Shown here: positions 55,813-64,000 of the stretch, piece by piece
Layout of the letters: the number at the start of each line of letters is the position of its first letter
Position numbering within the stretch: the stretch's first letter is position 1
DNA from: Dama dama
Lineage: Eukaryota > Chordata > Mammalia > Artiodactyla > Cervidae
Reading direction: 5' to 3'
Length of the DNA stretch: 64,000 nt
Assembly (NCBI RefSeq): GCF_033118175.1
Contig: NC_083692.1
Span: 10,537,501 to 10,601,500, forward strand
The notes under the pieces: generated by a model
The model's input: only the letters and a program-made list of their open reading frames with translations
Databases searched by the model: none
Told to the model about the DNA's origin: nothing
Position numbers and translations under genes: made by a program

Positions 55813-56589
55813 CTAGATATATAAGTATAACAGGGCAATATAACTACTGTAATAGAGGGAAGGTGTCCAGCACCCTAAAACCTGAGATTGTGCTGTTGAC
55901 ATAAGAAGATACTGAATCCAGAAAACCCTCTGAAATATGAGAAGGCTTTACGTGAACTTAAAGACCAGGTGTGAAACACGAACTGCTTTGTTATTCTTGC
56001 TGCACATCCGTGTGTGAGGGACAGAAAAGAGGGGCACAATCATTCTGATGATTGTGTTTTATTATCTGAGAGTAGAAGAATGTTTTTGAACATCAATCCA
56101 AAGAATATCAAGGCCAAAACACTAAAATGAGAGGAGTCACAGAAGCGAGGAAGACAGTGACAAAAATGGGTGCAGAGGAGCTGCATAGCCCAATGTGAAA
56201 TGCTGGCCTAGGTGGACAAAAGCAAGGACCTTTGTGTTTTGAGTGCTCATTACCAGATGACAAGGGATATTGGCTTGGCTTAGATCAATATATGAAATAA
56301 AACATAGCTGAGTAAGTGATGCTAAGAAGGACCATAATGATATTTCACACCAAATCTCAGTTTGTGCAAAAAAACAAAACAAAAAAACTGTGAAGAGAGA
56401 GAACACCGTGTCTTGTATGAGTCTCTAATAACCTGCATATAACAGACCCTTAATAAATGGTTGTTAAGTTCAATGGACACAAGATGATGAAACATGATAA
56501 AAGAGATAATTAATGTGAGGTCATGGCTTTCCCACCGAAACTGAAGGATGATAATACAGATTCATTGGGTAAACATGGGATTTTGAAAC
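55813..56589. other. Unique sequence, no gene seen
   Basis: A-rich stretch at about 56367-56388. No exon or repeat recognised. Confidence 0.42.
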
Positions 56590-56770
56590 AATACAAGTCT
56601 GGGTTTGAAACTTGATTTCACCTTTTGCCGCAAGTATAACCTTGGAAAATTTCTTTCAAGCTTCTGAGACTTTGTTTTCTCATCTGTAAAATATGGATGG
56701 TAGAGTAATTAACTCATAGGATTGTTACAAGGATTAAGCATTTTACACATATTCATTTCACTGGATATTG
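56590..56770 (+). repeat. MIR SINE relic
   Basis: Good order of MIR motifs: GTCTGGGTTTGAAACTTG, TTTGTTTTCTCATCTGTAAA, TAACTCATAGGATTGTTACA, AGGATTAAGCATTTTACACA. Confidence 0.75.
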
Positions 56771-57875
56771 AATATTTTTGCATGCTATAATTTTCCAGTT
56801 TATTTTAGCGGTCTCAAAACTTCCAGTAAGGAAACAGAAGTTTTAAGGAACAAATAATAAAGTGGGAGCACCTGGAAAATTATTTGGAGATAGTCTAGAA
56901 CGAGATTCTTTATTATTAAATAAATATAAAGTTTTTCATATGGTAATTAAGAGTAAGGGGCAAGATTTCAATGTAACATGCTTCCCTGAAATTTGATGGA
57001 ATTCATTTTACATTATGTAGATACCAACTGAAGTGCCTTAATTAAATCATCCCAGAGTAGCTATGGGTTGACTTTCCTGTCATCCAAACTGGTCTTCTGG
57101 GGCCCTTCTAACCAAATTAACTGACTCAAAAGCTATTTCTGCCCTTTCTTTTTCCAGGACTCACAAAGATAAGCGTCAACACACAGTCAGCAATAGAGTG
57201 TGGCCTCTGGGAGGTCACATGGCTCCAGGTTCAGAATCCCCAGCTGCTTATCAAGGTCAAGCATGCCTAACCTGAATGAGATATATATTCCTGAGAACAG
57301 TCTTGAAATTTTCTTGAGGACCTAAGGAGAGCATTTCCCTTGAGGACATTTTCACTGGGAGGACTTTATGGTTGCCTGTGTAGTCTGTCAAAAAAAATCA
57401 CCTGAAGATGGGTTTAATTTACCTTATTACTGAAAGGAAAATATGCCAGGACAAAATTACTGCAGAATAAGTAGGCTTTTAGGTACCTTCAAGTATATAA
57501 TATTGAAACACTGTAGCATGCTTTTCTGAAGGGATTGGTAAGATGTGGAGAGGACATTTTAATTAAGAACTGCACATTTTAAAAACCAAAGTTTTCTCTT
57601 TGCATCTGAGAAGAGTCCCTTGATAAATATTATACTTCAATAATAGCATTTTCCACTGAATTTCTATAAATGTTATTACAACTATATGTTTGCATCTATC
57701 ATTTTAATTATATTCACATTGTTTTTATCTGTATCTTATTTCACTTTACTTCTCTTAGGGAAATTTCAAATCCATGGATGGATTGATTCTTCATAGTTCA
57801 CACAAAAAACATCTATTAAGTACCCCCTGTTAATATGTGCAGGAAGTATCTATACTATTCTATAAGACAGCATGA
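56771..57875. other. Unique sequence, no gene seen
   Basis: No repeat or exon recognised. The 57140-57300 part is less AT-rich but shows no known feature. Confidence 0.42.
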
Positions 57876-58010
57876 TATAATAACAGAAAGTATATACTTT
57901 AGAGGTCAGTGATCTTGAATTTAAACTCGGTTTTCACAATTATGGTCTTATGACCTATGAATATTTTACTCAGTTCTCTGAACCTCAGGTTACTCACATA
58001 TGCAAAAGAA
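57876..58010 (+). repeat. MIR SINE relic
   Basis: Decayed MIR: ACTTTAGAGGTCAGTGATCT, GAATTTAAACTCGG, TTCTCTGAACCTCAGGTTAC. The L1 downstream inserted near its end. Confidence 0.55.
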
Positions 58011-58067
58011 CCAATGACACCTTATGGACAAAATCACTTTGCGAATTCAACAAAATAATTTTCAGAA

Positions 58068-58306
58068 CAGCATGTATACTATCTATGGTGAAACAGATCA
58101 CCAGCCCAGGTGGGATGCATGAGACAAGTGCTCGGGCCTGGTGCACTGGGAAGACCCAGAGGAATCGGGTGGAGAGGGAGGTGGGAGGGGGGATCGGGAT
58201 GGGGAATACGTGTAAATCTATGGCTGATTCATATCAATGTATGACAAAACCCACTGAAATGTTGTGAAGTAATTAGCCTCCACCTAATAAAAAAATAAAA
58301 TAAAAT
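58068..58306 (+). mobile_element. Short L1 insertion (3'UTR only) with 16-base TSD
   Basis: Only the last 239 bases of ruminant L1 are present: GTGAAACAGATCACCAGCCC, the G-rich tract at 58167-58204, GAAGTAATTAGCCTCC and an (AAAAT)n-type tail. AAAATAATTTTCAGAA at 58052-58067 and 58307-58322 is a perfect target-site duplication. Confidence 0.96.
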
Positions 58307-58322
58307 AAAATAATTTTCAGAA

Positions 58323-59185
58323 ACCAAAAGTCTCCTAATATATAACATGTATGTAATAAAGGTAAGCCCCTCCTCAAGGCCGTAATGTCAGGTGCTAGAG
58401 AGCTACATGATATATGTGTCATAGCCCCCAAGGCAGGGATAACTATCATATATGATATTTATAACTCAAATCCATGCTAACATATTAATCATTCTAAGGG
58501 CAATTCTACTTTACACAGACTCCTTTGTTATACGAAGCAGCAAGCATTTAATAAGTCCTGATATTTCCAGAGTTGCATTATACCTCATTTGGGATATTTC
58601 CTAAAGAAGGGTAAGAAATCTTGGCACTCGCAGAACTAAATATATTCATAGATTTGTCTTCAGCTTGTCATACACATTCTCTTAAATATAAGGCATTTTA
58701 TAAATGAGCACAGTTAATTCACATACCCTGGGGTGGTTGTGCTTTGCTTGCATTTATAAAGGAACACTCCATCAAATGGTGGGGTTTATCCTTTTAATCA
58801 TTAGGAGGAGTTCTATTAAATTCCACCAAGGCCATTCTTTCAACTTTCAGGCTCCACTCTCTATTCAGAAGAAAGAATTTAATTACCTCCTTAACCCCTC
58901 TCAATTCCACTCTGATTTATAACTGATTGTAATTTGCCTCCTTCTGCGCCATTCTTGGCCAGGCATCCACAGTTCTTCGGCATGCTCTCTCTCTCCTGTC
59001 TTAACTGCCTTTGCAAAACTGAAACTTCATTACCACCTTACTCACAACGTATTTCTCAGGGTCATTCTGGAGAAAGGAACAGCCACTGGATACCCTGAAA
59101 GATTCAGGACTATACTAGTTTGCATGACAGCCCGCACAGTTTTGTTGCATTCTTTTAAGGATGAGAATTAAGAAGTAACTGACTT
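58323..59185. other. Unique sequence, no gene seen
   Basis: No repeat or exon recognised. Small frames have no domain. Confidence 0.42.
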
Positions 59186-59306
59186 GGACTTCCCTGGTGG
59201 TCCAGTGGTTAAGACTAGTGGTTCCAGTGCAGGGGGCATGTGTTCAATCACTGGTCTGGAAACTAAGATCCCATATGCCTTGTGGTATAGCCAAAAACTT
59301 TTTAAA
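59186..59306 (+). mobile_element. CHR-type tRNA-derived SINE, short form
   Basis: Head GGACTTCCCTGGTGGTCCAG, then GTGTTCAATCACTGGTCTGG in the B-box position and GAAACTAAGATCCCATATGC, with a short A/T-rich end. Confidence 0.87.
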
Positions 59307-59864
59307 GAATCACTAGAAGAAGTGACATGTCTTCCCTTATCATACAATTCACAACTGTGAGCACAACTCTTAGAATTCCCTGGATAGAGCTTGGCCAAGA
59401 ACTAACTGGAGGAAAGAGGAGATGGAAGAGAGAAAGTATCAAGGCTAAAGCTGTGGCTTCATATCTAGAAGATGACTGCTGGGAAGTCGCTGATACCTAA
59501 TGTCTCGGTGCTATGGCGGTCCATCTGGCTCCATGTCCTCTCCTGGTGTTACTCATCCCTAAACTCGGAAATGCCTGCATCAACTCCTTTACTGATTTTC
59601 TCATACCTAACTACTGTCCTTTTCTCTGGCTGTTAGTTCTTTAGGAAAGTTAGCTTAGCGCTTCTGATTTTTTTCCTGAGATAGATGAAACCACATTATC
59701 CTTTCTTTCTAGTTTTCAAAACAATAATGAACTTGTAAGCCCCCAGGAGAATGCTCTTCTTCTGCAGGCAGTAACAATAAACAAAATAAATGATAAATAT
59801 AAATAATAATAACAATATTAATAAATGATAAAACATGGCACACAGGACTCCTAATGAGTAGCAC
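59307..59864. other. Unique sequence with an AT-rich low-complexity end
   Basis: AT-rich low-complexity DNA at about 59767-59835 (AATAAATGATAAATATAAAT type). No gene seen. Confidence 0.42.
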
Positions 59865-60045
59865 AACAGATTCTGTAGTCAGACTCCCTGAGAAAGAATC
59901 CCAGGTTCACTACTTTTTAGCTGTGTAACCATGAGAGAGCTACGTAAAAACCTCTGAGCTTATTTCTCACATGCAACAAGTGGATAATAACAGTATGTAC
60001 TTCACAGGGGTTATCTGATGATTGAAATAAATAACCTTATTGTAA
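59865..60045 (+). repeat. MIR SINE relic
   Basis: Motifs in MIR order: TTCTGTAGTCAGACTCCCTG, CCCAGGTTCACTACTTTTTA, GCTGTGTAACCATGAG, GGATAATAACAGTATGTAC, then GATGATTGAAATAAATAACC. Confidence 0.75.
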
Positions 60046-61557
60046 TACAATGGGAAGCATAAGGGCCAAGAGATATTAACAAATTATTATTATAGAAAGA
60101 TACCTTGGTTTCATTTTGACTGGATTTTAACAGAAACCAGATCACCCATGGAATAGAACCCACAGTGAAAAATCTCATGAGAAATGGATCTGTGAAAAAC
60201 CAACGGCCATCAATGATTTTTAACATGTCTCATAAAAAAAAAAAAAAAGCGTTTTCTCTTTATTTCAAGAAATGCACTTAGGTCTCTTAGGATTAAAGGA
60301 AAAGAAAGAAGGGAGAACAAAATGGCACAGCTCCAAGAGGCTCCATCACAGCAGAGGTAGCCCTGGATGCAGCCATCAAGCTGTAATCAAAAGGCTAAAT
60401 GAGCAGTATTGTTGGGAGGAATAAGAAGAGATGAGAACTCACGAAGGACAACTCCCGCTATGGGCTCTTGAAAATTCATCTCTCAGAAAAGGAAGCAAAA
60501 AAAAAAAAAAAAAAGATTGTGCCAAGTCTTTTTAATTGATGAATAATTTATGGATGATCAGCAGGAGCATCCATCCAGGCAGCTGATTAAATGCAAAGTA
60601 TTTTGATAAGCAGAAAGTTGCCACCGCAGGCCTCACAGGGGAAGGAGAGCATCTGCAGCAATCAATGCCCGTCTATATATATTGATATGTGTTACTGTCT
60701 CTTCTTTCCCCGTCCCACTCTGCTTTATCATGGGCAGAAAAAGTTACCTCCTCTGTGAGTTTCTTTCTCCTGTCAAAATGACAGAGGTTAAATGTGGATA
60801 TAAGAAAGGCAATTAAAATAGATCTGTCACAAGTGTACTATCCCAGTGTGCCTTCCCTGACTTCCTTCTCTAGCATGAACTGCTACCGAAGGATGGTAAT
60901 TGAAATTTGTCAGTGTTGACAGCTGATGACTAATATGGAGATTTTCATTACATATCCCTCCTGGAATGGAAAAGAGATGAGTGCATATTAAACTCCAGAT
61001 GGAAGCAGGTGTAGGACAGGGAAATGCAGGCACTACTCAAGCCAGCCAAGCAAGAACTGTTGGGGAGAAGTGTAAGACCCTCTGGAATTAATCTGTGTGG
61101 AAACAGAGATGGCATAGGTTTTCTTCAGTTTTCACTATGTAGCCTCATAGTATGCAATGTTATCATTTATCCTCACACCCATATATGTTAATATCAGCTG
61201 GAAGCCCCTCCCCATTAACCTCCCTAATTTTCGGCAGAATCAGTTTGAAAAAGATATGAGATAACTACTTCCTTAAGCTTGAAAATGTTGCAACTTTATA
61301 ACCTAGAAACCTGGAAGTCGTTTCTAGTATTCATCTGGGTTATTTTATATTGTGTATGTGGTGTTTCTGTTCATCCGAATAGCTAAAAGAAATTTGATTA
61401 ATCATATTATCCAAGCGGAATTCTACCGAAAGATAAAAGGAAATCGACTTTAGTCAAAATTTTGCTGACTTTTGGCATTGGTCAAGAATGAATACTCATT
61501 CTAACGGATTTCTGAGGATTGGGACAGAAAGTGAAAGTGCTCTAAAGCTGTGGTGCA
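60046..61557. other. Unique sequence; possible conserved block
   Basis: Poly(A) runs at about 60234-60248 and 60497-60514. The 60540-61010 part is free of recognised repeats and has words such as TTGACAGCTGATGACTAAT (60916-60934; homeodomain/bHLH-like), so it is a weak candidate for a non-coding regulatory element. No exon is seen. Confidence 0.35.
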
Positions 61558-61701
61558 CAGACCTCCCTGGCGGTCCAGTGGCTAAGACTTTGCACTCCCA
61601 ATGCAGGGGACCTGGGTTCAATCCCTGGTCCAGGTACTAGATCCCACAGGCCATAACCAAGGCCACATGCAGCCAAATGAAATAAATACTTAAAAAATAA
61701 A
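61558..61701 (+). mobile_element. CHR-type tRNA-derived SINE, short form
   Basis: Head ACCTCCCTGGCGGTCCAGTG, B-box region GGGTTCAATCCCTGGTCC, then AGATCCCACAGGCCATAACC and an (AAATA)-type end. Flanking AAAGCTGTGGTGCA (61544) and AAAGTCATGGTGCA (61702) are an imperfect target-site duplication. Confidence 0.9.
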
Positions 61702-61724
61702 AAAGTCATGGTGCAATATCACAG

Positions 61725-62410
61725 TTAGCTAACATAGCAAACTACCCCAGACCCAGCAGATGAAAAGAACAACATTTTTACAGTACCCTATGAATGTGTA
61801 GGTCAGGAATTGAGATGGAGCTCAGCTGGGTGTTTCTTGAGGTACATATGGCACTGATGGAGTCCTCTCAACAGTATTCAGATGGCAGATAGCCAGGTCT
61901 GGAGGGTCTAAGATGGCTTCACTCACATTTCTGGTTGTATTAACACAAGTTCTTATTTTCTATATTCTTGATGCTTTGGCATCTGGGGTTTTGCTGGCCG
62001 GGGAAAGAATGCCTGTCTCAGGGCTAGCCAAATTCCTAGAGATAGCAAAAGTACCTTTCATATACTAACCAATCAACCCAAAATCTTTAGCCCCTAGTGG
62101 TGGCTCAGATGGTAAAGTGTCTGACTGCAATGCGGGAGACCTGGGTCCAATCCCTGGGTCGGGAAGATCCCCTGGAGAAGGAAATGGCAACCTACTCCAG
62201 TATTCTTGCCTGGAGAATTCCGTGGGTGGAGGAGCCTGGTAGGCTACACTCCATGAGGTCACAGAGTTGGACACGACAGAGCAACTTCACTCACTCCCTC
62301 TTTATGGGGTTTCCATAGAAAGCCAAAGTTAGTATTGCTCTGTTTTAATCATCCCACAGCCAGGTACTAGACAAGGAGGGTCCGATCCACCCACAGAAGG
62401 CTGCTGACAT
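61725..62410. repeat. Ancient LTR-like repeat, family unassigned, split by Bov-tA
   Basis: Motifs on both sides of the SINE resemble an old mammalian LTR-type repeat: AGCTAACATAGCAAACTACC, GGTCAGGAATTGAGATGG, CTCAGCTGGGTGTTTCTTG, then after the SINE GAAAGCCAAAGTTAGTATTG, TTTTAATCATCCCACAGCCA and AGAAGGCTGCTGACATTA. No coding region is present. The class is inferred from memory and is uncertain. Confidence 0.38.
62090..62295 (+). mobile_element. Bov-tA SINE
   Basis: Head GTGGTGGCTCAGATGGTAAA, B-box region GGGTCCAATCCCTGGGTC, GGGAAGATCCCCTGGAGAAG and the BovB-like body ending GAGTTGGACACGACAGAGC. Little diverged. Confidence 0.93.
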
Positions 62411-62589
62411 TATTCAAATTACTCAGTTTCCCTGCCTCATCCATTCCTTCCAACGGAAACCAAAATACAGCCCCTAGCCCATGCTTGCGCCTTACTCCTC
62501 TGCCTTCTTATCAACCCAGTGCTTCCTCAAGTGGCCCTGTATGGACAGGCATGACCTTTCTTTTCAGAAATTATAAACATCAAACTATC

Positions 62590-62865
62590 TTTTCTTAATT
62601 TTTATTTATTTATCTCTGGCTGTACTGGGTCTTTGGTGCTGCATGCCGGCTTTCCCTAGCTGCAGCAAGCAGAGGCTACTCCACATTGTGGTGGCTTCTC
62701 TTGTTTCAGAGCACGGGTTCTAGGGTGCACAGCCTTCAGTAGTTGCAGCACATGAGCTCAGTAGTTGCGGATCACGGACTCTAGAGCGCAGACTCCGGTA
62801 GTAGTGGCGCTCGGGTTTCAGTGCCCCGCGACATATGGAATATTCTCGGACCAGGGATGGAACCT
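62590..62865 (-). mobile_element. CHR-type SINE, cut by BovB
   Basis: Reverse CHR body: TTTATTTATTTATCTCTGGC, AGCAGAGGCTACTCC, CAGTAGTTGCAGCACATGAG, GACTCTAGAGCGCAGACTCC, CCAGGGATGGAACCTC. The head (B and A boxes) is missing where BovB begins; it may lie beyond the right edge, which would show BovB inserted into this SINE. Confidence 0.85.
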
Positions 62866-62879
62866 CAGTTCAGTTCAGT

Positions 62880-64000
62880 TCAGTCGCTCAGTCGTGTCTG
62901 ACTCTTTGTGACTCCATGGACTGCAGCACTCCAGGCCTCCCTGTCCATCACCAACTCCCAGAGTTTACTCAAACTCATGCCCATCGAGTCGGTGATGCCA
63001 TCCAGCCATCTCATCCTCTGTTGTCCCCTTCTCCTCCTGCCCCCAATCCCTCCCAGCATCAGGGTCTTTTCCAATGAGTCAACTCTTCGCGTGAGGTGGC
63101 CAAAGTATTGGAGTTTCAGCTTCAGCATCAGTCCTTCCAATGAATACCCAGGACTGATCTCCTTTAGGATGGACTGGTTGGATCTCCTTGCATACCAAGG
63201 GACTCTCAAGAGTCTTCTGCAACACCACAGTTCAAAAGCATCAACTTTTCAGCGCTCAGCTTTCTTCACAGTCCACCTCTCACATCCATACATGACTACT
63301 GGAAAAACCATAGCCTTGACTAGACGGACCATTGTTGGCAAAGTAATGTCTCTGCTTTTTTTTTTTTTTTTTTTTTTTTTTTGATCTCTGCTTTTTAATA
63401 TGCTATCTAGGTTGGTGATAACTTTCCTTCCAAGGAGTAAGCGTCTTTTAATTTCATGGCTGCAGTCACCATCTGCAGTGATTTTGGAGCCAAAAAAAAT
63501 AAAGTCTGACACTGTTTCCACTGTCGCCCCATCTATTTGCCATGAGGCGATGGGACCAGATGCCATGATCTTAGTTTTCTGAATGTTAAGCTTTAAGCCA
63601 ACTTTTTCACTCTCCTCTTTCACCTTCATCAAGAGGCTTTTAAGTTCCTCTTCACTTTCTGCCATAAGGGTGGTGTCATCTGCATATCTGAGGTTACTGA
63701 TATTTCTCCCAGCAATCTTGATTCCAGCTTGTGCTTCATCCAGCCCAGCGTTTCTCCTGATGTACTCTGCATAGAAGTTAAATAAGCAGGGTGACAATAT
63801 ACAGCCTTGACGTACTCCTTTTCCTATTTGGAACCAGTCTGTTGTTCCATGTCCAGTTCTAACTGTAGCTTCCTGACCTGCATACAGGTTTCTCAAGAGG
63901 CAGGTCAGGTGGTCTGGTATTCCCATCTCTTTCAGAATTTTCCACAGTTTGTTGTGATCCACACAGTCAAAGGCTTTGGCGTAGTCAATAAAGCAGAAAT
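62880..64000 (-). pseudogene. BovB reverse transcriptase C-terminal part, one nonsense codon
   Basis: Reading in reverse from the edge, the frame is open from the FDCVDHNKLWKILKEMG segment through the YADD active site and NIQKTKIMASGP to KKAER, where a TGA (63249-63251 in plus coordinates) replaces what is CGA Arg in BovB, a typical CpG decay change. The frame then continues open for at least 109 codons through NQSILKEISPGYSLEGLMLK to SQTRLSD. No other stop or frameshift was seen in this part; the N-terminal endonuclease lies outside the window. The in-frame insertion adds twelve residues including eight Lys. Confidence 0.93.
63349..63396 (-). repeat. 36-base poly(A)-plus-duplication insertion inside BovB
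   Basis: TCTCTGCTTTTT occurs at 63349-63360 and again at 63385-63396, and the T run in between brings the first run to 27 T. Other BovB copies have one TCTCTGCTTTTT. On the BovB strand this is a poly(A) tract with a target-site-like duplication, as if only a poly(A) tail was inserted. Its length keeps the reading frame. Confidence 0.9.

Larger units (their letters stand above)
62866..64000 (-). mobile_element. Young BovB LINE, leaves the window
   Basis: The tail begins with repeated TCAGT units and the copy runs off the right edge inside the reverse transcriptase. It is the least decayed BovB in the window. The YADD motif (NLRYADDTTLMAESEE) and GKGVRQGCILSPCLFN are intact. Upstream of the edge the frame is open. 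It carries a 36-base insertion described separately. Confidence 0.96.

Overview
This window is nuclear DNA of a ruminant, most likely a pecoran (cattle, sheep, goat or deer type); the exact species cannot be decided from the sequence alone. The evidence is the repeat content: BovB (RTE-clade) LINEs, BOV-A and Bov-tA SINEs whose 3' ends are BovB-like, tRNA-derived CHR-type SINEs, and ruminant-type L1 elements. No host protein-coding exon, rRNA gene, functional tRNA gene or CRISPR array is recognisable. Long reading frames are almost all remnants of L1 ORF1/ORF2 or of the BovB endonuclease/reverse transcriptase. The window reads as intergenic or deep intronic DNA. || Layout. 0-8.3 kb: a 5'-truncated L1, a CpG-bearing unique patch near 1.5 kb, an old L1 3' end holding a Bov-tA, then an L1 fragment and a BOV-A on opposite strands. 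8.5-16.6 kb: a decayed old L1 with a younger L1 nested in it, unique sequence, small SINEs and a BovB tail. 16.6-28.6 kb: the densest block, with a nearly full-length BovB on plus, a second long BovB on minus (tail-to-tail) that carries an L1 ORF1 fragment without poly(A) or target-site duplication (TSD), and a twin-primed (5'-inverted) L1 with a 17-base TSD. 28.6-44.7 kb: mostly unique AT-rich DNA with scattered SINEs, old BovB tails, a 45-base L1 micro-insertion at 36.2 kb, a small hAT-like transposon and a possible conserved non-coding block at 40.6-41.3 kb. 44.7-52.5 kb: an old L1 with its own 5'UTR, ORF1 and 3' end but apparently no ORF2, holding a younger ORF2-bearing L1 and a CHR SINE; then an old minus L1 with two nested insertions. 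53-64 kb: a TSD-flanked minus BovB next to a 127-base tandem duplication that copies its junction, an old plus BovB, MIR remnants, a 3'UTR-only L1 with a 16-base TSD, further SINEs, and a young minus BovB leaving the right edge that carries a 36-base in-frame poly(A)/duplication insertion. || How the parts relate. L1 and BovB are the autonomous families. The SINEs have tRNA-like heads (internal pol III boxes) and, for BOV-A/Bov-tA, BovB-like tails, consistent with BovB machinery moving them. Many insertions carry readable TSDs, so the order of events can be reconstructed. I found no clear new biological system. The most unusual items are the poly(A)-plus-duplication insertion in BovB, the L1 micro-insertion that reused a SINE target site, the L1 ORF1 filler in BovB, and two L1 copies that share both an internal nonsense codon and loss of the usual ORF2 stop. 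Repeat family names come from memory of consensus sequences, not from a database search.
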